NCBI GenBank assembly: GCA_002348585.1
Contig: DEBO01000106.1
Span: 762 to 6,079 of the forward strand
Reading direction: 5' to 3'
Length of the DNA: 5,318 bases
From: Alphaproteobacteria bacterium UBA2954
Lineage (GTDB): Bacteria; Pseudomonadota; Alphaproteobacteria; Puniceispirillales; Puniceispirillaceae
Below the pieces are notes generated by a model. That model saw nothing but the letters and a program-made list of their open reading frames with translations. It ran no database searches and was not told the origin of the DNA. The translations under genes were made by a program, and so were the position numbers. Positions 1 through 5,318 of this stretch are shown piece by piece; position 1 is the stretch's first letter, and each line of letters starts with the position of its first letter.

Positions 1-2
1 AC

Positions 3-875
3 GGATTTATCGACTGGATGCAGATAGACAGGCGCGATAGTAAAGATATTGATCTCGGGCTATTGCGGCATTGGCTTGACCCAACCATACCGTTTTCCCA
101 ACAGGTATTAAATACTGCCCATGGAGTCGCCATTACATCCGCTACCTTAAAGGATGAGACCGCGCAGCCAGTTGACGCAGGAGATAACCAAGAGTGGGCT
201 GCTGCAAAGCTGGCATCAGGCGCAACCCATATTGACCAACCTGTTTTATTAAGTGAACACTCTTCTCCTTTTAACTATGCTCGTCAGGCCCGTATTTTTG
301 TTGTTAATGATGTGGTCAGGGATCAAACTGAGGGTGTCGCTGAAGCAATGGCCGCGTTGATGGTGGCTGCTGATGGCGGTGCTCTAGGGCTATTTACCTC
401 TATTCAGCGACTTCGAGCAACCTGGCCAAACCTCGTCCAGCGACTGGCAGAGGCAGATATCCCCCTCTATGCCCAACATATGGACAGAATGAATCTACAA
501 ACACTGCTCCAACTGTTCCGTGAAGACAGACGCTCTGCACTTATAGGCACAGATGCGGTGCGTGACGGGGTAGACGTACCTGGAGATGCTCTGCGGATGA
601 TGATTTATGAACGCGTGCCCTGGCCTCGTGCGGATATGCTGTTCCGGGCCAGATCAACTTGGCAGGGGCGTGATGCTTGGACAGATAGAATTACGCGGAT
701 GAAACTTCGTCAGGCGTTTGGCCGATTAATCAGACGCGCAGATGATAAAGGCGTGTTTGTAATGCTAGATAGCCGCATGCCGACTAGACTAACCACTGCC
801 TTTCCAAAAGATGTTGAGATCGTGCGTTGCGGTTTAGCTGAAGTTATTTCAGAAACAAAAGTTTTTTTGAACTAA
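3..875 (+). CDS. DinG/Rad3-like ATP-dependent DNA helicase, C-terminal part (5' end outside window)
   Basis: This is the second RecA-like domain of a superfamily 2 helicase of the DinG/Rad3 (XPD-like) group, enzymes that unwind DNA 5' to 3' using ATP. The frame is open to the left edge (GFIDW precedes the first ATG at 18), so that ATG is internal and the gene starts upstream. Visible in order are motif III (ITSATL, about 132-149), motif IV (GLFTS, about 387-401), motif V (GTDAVRDGVDVPG, 549-587) followed by VPWPRADMLFRAR, and motif VI (RQAFGRLIRR, 708-737) followed by DDKGVFVMLDSR. The Walker A and DEAH boxes and any Fe-S cysteines would lie upstream and cannot be checked. Motif V has RD where many DinG proteins have WE, which I believe is common in alphaproteobacterial members. 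The gene converges on groEL and ends 8 bases before a hairpin. Family assignment is strong. The exact cellular role, such as repair or R-loop removal, is not shown by the sequence. Confidence 0.88.
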   Translation, partial: GFIDWMQIDRRDSKDIDLGLLRHWLDPTIPFSQQVLNTAHGVAITSATLKDETAQPVDAGDNQEWAAAKLASGATHIDQPVLLSEHSSPFNYARQARIFVVNDVVRDQTEGVAEAMAALMVAADGGALGLFTSIQRLRATWPNLVQRLAEADIPLYAQHMDRMNLQTLLQLFREDRRSALIGTDAVRDGVDVPGDALRMMIYERVPWPRADMLFRARSTWQGRDAWTDRITRMKLRQAFGRLIRRADDKGVFVMLDSRMPTRLTTAFPKDVEIVRCGLAEVISETKVFLN

Positions 876-878
876 ATG

Positions 879-910
879 TAAAAAAGCCGGGTGTTAAACC
901 ACCCGGCTTA
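879..910 (-). terminator. Rho-independent terminator of groESL, probably shared with the convergent helicase gene
   Basis: A perfect 10-bp stem (884-893 pairs with 900-909, arm AAGCCGGGTG) encloses a 6-base loop. Read on the minus strand, the GC-rich stem runs directly into six T (880-885 on the plus strand are all A), the classic intrinsic terminator for groEL, whose stop codon is 32 bases upstream. Read on the plus strand, the stem is followed only by CTTAGTTAGG, so termination of the helicase transcript would be weaker. The position between two convergent genes fits a bidirectional element. Confidence 0.88.
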
Positions 911-941
911 GTTAGGAAAGTTTTGCGATCAGCATGGGAGC

Positions 942-2633
<1,692 letters not shown>

Positions 2634-2646
2634 TTATTCCGGCGAT

Positions 2647-2934
2647 TTAGCCAACAATTCCCATAATGTCCGATTCTTTCATTATAATATAATCAGTTCC
2701 ATCTAACTTAATCTCGGTGCCTGACCATTTACCAAACAGCACTGTATCGCCAGTTTTTACATCCAGTGGCGTTACCTTGCCCTGCTCATCTTTACTACCT
2801 GAGCCAACGGCAATGATCTTGCCCTGCATTGGCTTTTCTTTTGCTGTGTCAGGGATAATAATCCCACCAGCTGATTTTTCGTCTGACTCTTCGCGTTCAA
2901 CAAGAACACGGTCGTGAAGCGGCCGGAATTTCAT
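2647..2934 (-). CDS. groES: Co-chaperonin GroES (Hsp10)
   Basis: GroES forms the seven-membered ring that caps GroEL and closes the folding chamber. The 95-residue protein has the expected N-terminal [15 protein letters not shown] strand. The mobile loop that contacts GroEL (about residues 16-32) includes [15 protein letters not shown]. The middle section [11 protein letters not shown] leads into the roof region, and the end is [17 protein letters not shown]. The frame is open to an upstream ATG at 2958 that would add eight residues (MEKFGEKS). I chose Met at 2934 because it gives the canonical family N-terminus and has a strong GGAGA site seven bases upstream, which the longer start would turn into coding sequence. 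It is the first gene of the groESL operon, with promoter and CIRCE directly upstream. Confidence 0.98.
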   Translation of the reverse strand: MKFRPLHDRVLVEREESDEKSAGGIIIPDTAKEKPMQGKIIAVGSGSKDEQGKVTPLDVKTGDTVLFGKWSGTEIKLDGTDYIIMKESDIMGIVG

Positions 2935-2941
2935 GCTTTTT

Positions 2942-2946
2942 TCTCC
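2942..2946 (-). promoter_or_regulatory. groES ribosome binding site (decides the start)
   Basis: GGAGA on the minus strand ends seven bases before the ATG at 2934. This optimal spacing selects the 95-residue GroES over the start at 2958, which would place this site inside the coding region. Confidence 0.85.
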
Positions 2947-2955
2947 AAACTTTTC

Positions 2956-2976
2956 CAAAACAATTTGTGTGTTTTG
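2956..2976 (-). other. Possible small hairpin in the groES mRNA leader
   Basis: CAAAAC (2956-2961) is perfectly complementary to GTTTTG (2971-2976) across a 9-base loop. It lies in the transcribed leader between CIRCE and the Shine-Dalgarno site. The stem is short and AT-rich and does not include the ribosome binding site, so a thermosensor role is unproven and the repeat may be chance. Confidence 0.3.
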
Positions 2977-2983
2977 CTCCTCA

Positions 2984-3010
2984 CTAGCACTCTTTAGAGT
3001 AGAGTGCTAG
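2984..3010 (-). promoter_or_regulatory. CIRCE operator (HrcA repressor binding site)
   Basis: CTAGCACTC (2984-2992), a 9-base spacer and GAGTGCTAG (3002-3010) form a perfect 9-9-9 inverted repeat. It matches the CIRCE consensus TTAGCACTC-N9-GAGTGCTAA except for one symmetric change in the outermost base of each arm, which keeps the pairing. CIRCE is bound by HrcA, which represses chaperonin operons until heat or misfolded protein titrates GroEL. Here it begins about 14 bases downstream of the -10 element, within the early transcribed leader of groES, the usual place for a repressor that also forms an mRNA hairpin. Confidence 0.96.
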
Positions 3011-3024
3011 CCTTTGCTTTCGCA

Positions 3025-3055
3025 TTAGGTGGGGAGTTTGCCGAAAAGAGTCAAG
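3025..3055 (-). promoter_or_regulatory. Heat-shock (sigma-32-like) promoter of groESL
   Basis: On the minus strand CTTGACT (3049-3055) and CCCCACCTAA (3025-3034) are separated by 14 bases. This resembles the RpoH consensus CTTGAAA-N11-16-CCCCAT, including the distinctive CCCC block. No good vegetative -10 hexamer sits 16-18 bases after the -35. Transcription would start near 3018, giving a leader of about 84 bases that contains CIRCE. The start position is inferred from spacing only. Confidence 0.75.
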
Positions 3056-3087
3056 ATAATAAAAATAAAAAAATTAAAATTTTAAAA
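3056..3087. other. AT-rich A-tract region between the divergent promoters
   Basis: Thirty-two bases consist almost only of A and T, with runs of five and seven A and a perfect palindrome TTAAAATTTTAA (3074-3085). The tract sits immediately upstream of the groESL -35 element, where it could act as an UP element contacting RNA polymerase alpha subunits, as curved DNA, or as a site for nucleoid proteins such as IHF. The sequence shows composition and position only. The role is inference. Confidence 0.45.
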
Positions 3088-3163
3088 CCCTCAGTATTTA
3101 CAGACAGAAAAAGAAGCCCCTTACCAGATTGCGGTAAAACATCGCTTTAAATTTGTTTAAGCT

Positions 3164-3177
3164 TTCATCGCGATGAA
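3164..3177. promoter_or_regulatory. Perfect 14-bp palindrome upstream of ctaA, candidate operator
   Basis: TTCATCGCGATGAA is a perfect 14-base dyad ending 46 bases before the ctaA start. Its form TTxAT-N4-ATxAA has the geometry of FNR/FixK-type sites (TTGAT-N4-ATCAA) but with C for G at the third position on both sides. It could bind a CRP/FNR-superfamily or other dimeric regulator. No regulator can be assigned from this window. Confidence 0.4.
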
Positions 3178-3198
3178 GTTTGGAGTAGGAAAGTCTCT

Positions 3199-3204
3199 TT
3201 TAAT
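3199..3204 (+). promoter_or_regulatory. Possible -10 element for ctaA
   Basis: TTTAAT differs from TATAAT at one position and lies about 20 bases before the ctaA ATG. No convincing -35 hexamer occurs 16-18 bases upstream; that interval is next to the palindrome at 3164-3177. An activator-dependent promoter with a very short leader would fit, but the evidence is thin in such AT-rich sequence. Confidence 0.3.
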
Positions 3205-3223
3205 CAGTTAAGACATCTATTAA

Positions 3224-4237
3224 ATGCAATCACAGCTCTCCAACCGACCTCCCAACGACTACGACCGCGCCCTTGTCTGGTGGCTGTTTGGTATGTCCGG
3301 TCTGGTTGCCATTATGGTGGTGATTGGCGGTGTCACACGGCTTACAGGAAGCGGCCTATCTATGGTTGAATGGCGGCCATTAATCGGCATCCTGCCCCCT
3401 CTAACAGAAACTGAATGGTTGCGGGTCTTTAAACTCTATCAAACTTCACCTGAGTTTCTGCAAGTCAATGTCAATATGGATTTGGCTGGGTTCAAGGTGA
3501 TTTTCTTCTGGGAGTACGTTCATCGGGTTTGGGGTCGACTCTTGGGACTAGCCTTTGGGCTTCCTTTACTGTTTTTCTGGCTTGCGGGGCGAATCCCTCA
3601 GGGTTTTGGCCTGCCACTTCTAGGTTTACTTGTGCTAGGTAGCGTGCAGGGAATTATCGGCTGGTGGATGGTCACTTCTGGATTGGTTGATAATCCCGCT
3701 GTCTCACAATATCGGCTGGCAACCCATCTCAGCATGGCGCTACTCATTTTAGTACTATTGCTGTGGACCGCCTTAAATTTGCGTTTTGGACGTTCGAAGA
3801 GGCCACCTGGCCATGCCGTAATGACCTTGTTGCTGGTGGCACTAACTATTGTCGCAGGAGCCTTTGTTGCCGGCATGGATGCCGGTCTTCTCTACAATGA
3901 ATACCCCTTGATGGGTGATGGGCTGGTCCCCGTTGAATATGGGGAAAATGGTCTGTTTGACCCTTTTGACAATCCGGCTTCAGCCCAGTTCCACCATCGC
4001 TGGATAGCGATGCTGGCTGTTTTGGCTGTAGCAGGTTTGTGGGTGTCTGGTCTTCGGAAGGGGTTGGGAGGACTCGCCCACATCATGTTAGTGGTTGTTA
4101 TTAGTCAATTTCTGCTTGGGCTGACCACATTATTGCTCGGCGTCCCCGTCTGGGCCGGAGCACTGCATCAGGCCGGGGCAGTGCTGTTACTCAGTGTAGT
4201 TTTGATTGTTACTCATAGGCTTCAGGCACAGCAATGA
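3224..4237 (+). CDS. ctaA: Heme A synthase (COX15/CtaA family)
   Basis: This inner-membrane enzyme oxidises the C8 methyl of heme O to a formyl group, giving heme A for aa3-type cytochrome c oxidase. The 337-residue protein has eight likely membrane helices (about 17-37, 90-120, 128-148, 164-187, 198-217, 256-276, 283-305 and 311-331). The four heme-ligand-type histidines sit in family motifs: His100 in WEYVHRVWGR, His168 in RLATHLS, His257/258 in QFHHRW and His315 in ALHQAG. Glu97 is also present. Other hallmarks are GGVTRLTGSGLSMVEW (35-50) and GAFVAGMDAGLLYNEYPLM (212-230). An in-frame TAA directly precedes the ATG, so no longer start is possible. No Shine-Dalgarno site lies at normal distance. 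The gene is divergent from groES and convergent with aspS, and no other cytochrome oxidase gene is nearby, so it is probably transcribed alone. I see no internal damage. Confidence 0.97.
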   Translation: MQSQLSNRPPNDYDRALVWWLFGMSGLVAIMVVIGGVTRLTGSGLSMVEWRPLIGILPPLTETEWLRVFKLYQTSPEFLQVNVNMDLAGFKVIFFWEYVHRVWGRLLGLAFGLPLLFFWLAGRIPQGFGLPLLGLLVLGSVQGIIGWWMVTSGLVDNPAVSQYRLATHLSMALLILVLLLWTALNLRFGRSKRPPGHAVMTLLLVALTIVAGAFVAGMDAGLLYNEYPLMGDGLVPVEYGENGLFDPFDNPASAQFHHRWIAMLAVLAVAGLWVSGLRKGLGGLAHIMLVVVISQFLLGLTTLLLGVPVWAGALHQAGAVLLLSVVLIVTHRLQAQQ

Positions 4238-4244
4238 GTTAAGT

Positions 4245-4275
4245 CCTTAAATTTAAACAGCCAATTTAAGGTTTT
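4245..4275 (+). terminator. Candidate terminator of ctaA, overlapping the aspS stop codon
   Basis: CCTTAAATT (4245-4253) pairs perfectly with AATTTAAGG (4263-4271) around a 9-base loop and is followed by TTTT. The stem begins 7 bases after the ctaA stop. It is AT-rich and the T-tract is short, so efficiency is uncertain. The right arm includes the aspS stop codon (4266-4268), and on the minus strand no U-run follows, so it is a poorer terminator for aspS. Confidence 0.55.
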
Positions 4276-5318
4276 CGGGGCAATTGAGGTCGGATATGCA
4301 GATCACGTAGGGCAATGTCATCCACCTCAGATGGGGCGTTCATCATTAAATCTTCAGCCTTGCCATTCATAGGGAACATAATCACCTCACGGATATTGGG
4401 CTCGTCAGCAATCAGCATCACTATCCGGTCAATGCCCGGGGCAATTCCACCATGCGGCGGAGCACCATATTTAAAAGCACTAATCATGCCTGCAAACTGG
4501 TCATCAACCACTTCCGGCCCATAACCGGCGATGCCAAAAGCCTTATACATTACCTCTGGTAAATGGTTCCGGATCGCCCCACTTGACAGCTCCACCCCGT
4601 TGCAGACGAGGTCATACTGCCAAGCTTTGATTGTAAGCGGGTCTCGGGTATTCAGAGCATCAAGACCGCCTTGCGGCATTGAAAATGGGTTATGCGAGAA
4701 TTCAATTTTGCCTGTTACTTCATCCAGTTCAAACATTGGGAAATCAACAATCCAGCAGAATTTAAAGCTGTTATAATCAATCAGATTTTGCTCCACCCCA
4801 ATCCGCACACGTGCCTTTCCGGCAAGATTGGCCGCTTCACTCGCAGGTGCGCAGGCAAAGAAAGCTGCATCACCATCTCCCAACCCTAAACGTGTGCGAA
4901 TTTCTTGAGCTTTTTCGGCTCCAAGCGCCTTCGCCACCGGACCACGGGCTTCACCTTCTCCATAAATTATATAGCCCATGCCTGGTGCGCCTTCACCTTG
5001 CGCCCAACTGTTCATTCTGTCCGCAATCGCTCGGCTACCACATCCCGGCCCTGGCACAGCGCGAACCACCGCCCCTTTCTCAATATTTTTGGTAAAAATA
5101 GAAAAACCAGAACCGTCAAAAATATCAGTAACATCAGCAATTTCGATCGGAATCCGCAAATCAGGCTTGTCTGAGCCATATTTCAGAATCGCCTCATCAA
5201 ATGGGATGTGTATAAAGTCAGGATCGATCTGCTTGTCTGAAAACTCCTCAAACACACCTCGGATAACAGGTTCAACAGCAGCGAATATATCTTTCTGTTC
5301 AACAAAACTCATCTCAAG
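4266..5318 (-). CDS. aspS: Aspartyl-tRNA synthetase, C-terminal part (N-terminus outside window)
   Basis: This class II synthetase charges tRNA(Asp) with aspartate in the cytoplasm. The 350 residues here are the C-terminal part of a protein usually near 590. The frame stays open to the right edge (Leu-Glu precede the Met at 5312), and the sequence begins at the conserved EMSFV stretch that follows motif 2, so that Met is internal. Counting from it, visible landmarks are YGSDKPDLR (45-53), the bacterial GAD insertion (about 70-170), the strand WIVDFPMFE (187-195), HNPF (207-210), [16 protein letters not shown] (233-248) and motif 3 [12 protein letters not shown] (289-300) with its ATP-binding Arg296. 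The C-terminal extension ends [11 protein letters not shown]. The anticodon-binding domain, needed to judge whether the enzyme also charges tRNA(Asn), is missing from the window. It converges on ctaA with 28 bases between stop codons. Confidence 0.96.
   Translation of the reverse strand, partial: LEMSFVEQKDIFAAVEPVIRGVFEEFSDKQIDPDFIHIPFDEAILKYGSDKPDLRIPIEIADVTDIFDGSGFSIFTKNIEKGAVVRAVPGPGCGSRAIADRMNSWAQGEGAPGMGYIIYGEGEARGPVAKALGAEKAQEIRTRLGLGDGDAAFFACAPASEAANLAGKARVRIGVEQNLIDYNSFKFCWIVDFPMFELDEVTGKIEFSHNPFSMPQGGLDALNTRDPLTIKAWQYDLVCNGVELSSGAIRNHLPEVMYKAFGIAGYGPEVVDDQFAGMISAFKYGAPPHGGIAPGIDRIVMLIADEPNIREVIMFPMNGKAEDLMMNAPSEVDDIALRDLHIRPQLPRKP

Noticed and set aside
862..868. Run of seven T near the helicase stop as a frameshift or slippage site
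   Set aside because: Only a few codons remain after it and the frame ends naturally, so there is no sign of a recoded or broken end.
2935..2958. Longer GroES start adding eight residues (ATG at 2958)
   Set aside because: The canonical GroES N-terminus begins at 2934, and the GGAGA ribosome site at 2942-2946 lies inside this extension.
3121..3137. Short dyad TTACC-N7-GGTAA
   Set aside because: Five-base arms with a 7-base gap are expected by chance in a region this size, and there is no link to a promoter element.
3173..3211. Twelve-codon upstream ORF (ATG at 3173, stop at 3209-3211) before ctaA
   Set aside because: There is no ribosome binding site, its start lies within the palindrome, and it would not be transcribed intact if the -10 at 3199 is real.
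4692..5174. Overlapping plus-strand open frames antisense to aspS
   Set aside because: They overlap each other and a clear AspRS coding frame and show no protein family features.

Overview
The window looks like a housekeeping stretch of an alphaproteobacterial chromosome. The evidence is the protein families: heme A synthase of the COX15 type, a GroEL that keeps Escherichia coli numbering at its key residues, an alphaproteobacterial-style DinG-like helicase, and an AspRS with the alphaproteobacterial C-terminal sequence. The groESL control region, a heat-shock sigma-32-like promoter followed by a CIRCE operator, also fits this class. Base composition is moderate with AT-rich spacers. I cannot name a genus from the sequence alone.

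Layout from left to right. Positions 3-875 (+) hold the C-terminal part of a DinG/Rad3-family DNA helicase that enters from outside the window. It converges on the groES-groEL operon, which runs on the minus strand (groES 2934 to 2647, groEL 2594 to 942). A strong hairpin at 884-909 lies between the two converging genes, and its U-tract favours groEL. A control region of 289 bases (2935-3223) separates groES from the divergent ctaA gene (3224-4237, +). On the groES side it holds a sigma-32-like promoter, a perfect 9-9-9 CIRCE inverted repeat and a good Shine-Dalgarno site. In the middle is an AT-rich tract. On the ctaA side there is a perfect 14-bp palindrome and a possible -10 element. ctaA converges on aspS (minus strand, C-terminal part only, running off the right edge at 5318), and only 28 bases separate their stop codons. 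A 9-bp hairpin followed by TTTT overlaps the aspS stop codon.

The genes do not form one pathway. They cover protein folding (GroES/GroEL), respiration (heme A for aa3-type cytochrome oxidase), translation (Asp-tRNA synthesis) and DNA maintenance (helicase). The arrangement, two convergent pairs around one divergent promoter region, suggests four separate transcription units. groESL is probably under dual heat-shock control: activation by sigma-32 and repression by HrcA at CIRCE.

I found no undescribed multi-gene system, mobile element, CRISPR array or RNA gene. The least explained signal is the perfect palindrome upstream of ctaA. It has the spacing of an FNR/FixK-type box with one symmetric base change, and it is placed as expected for a class II activator relative to a possible -10 element.
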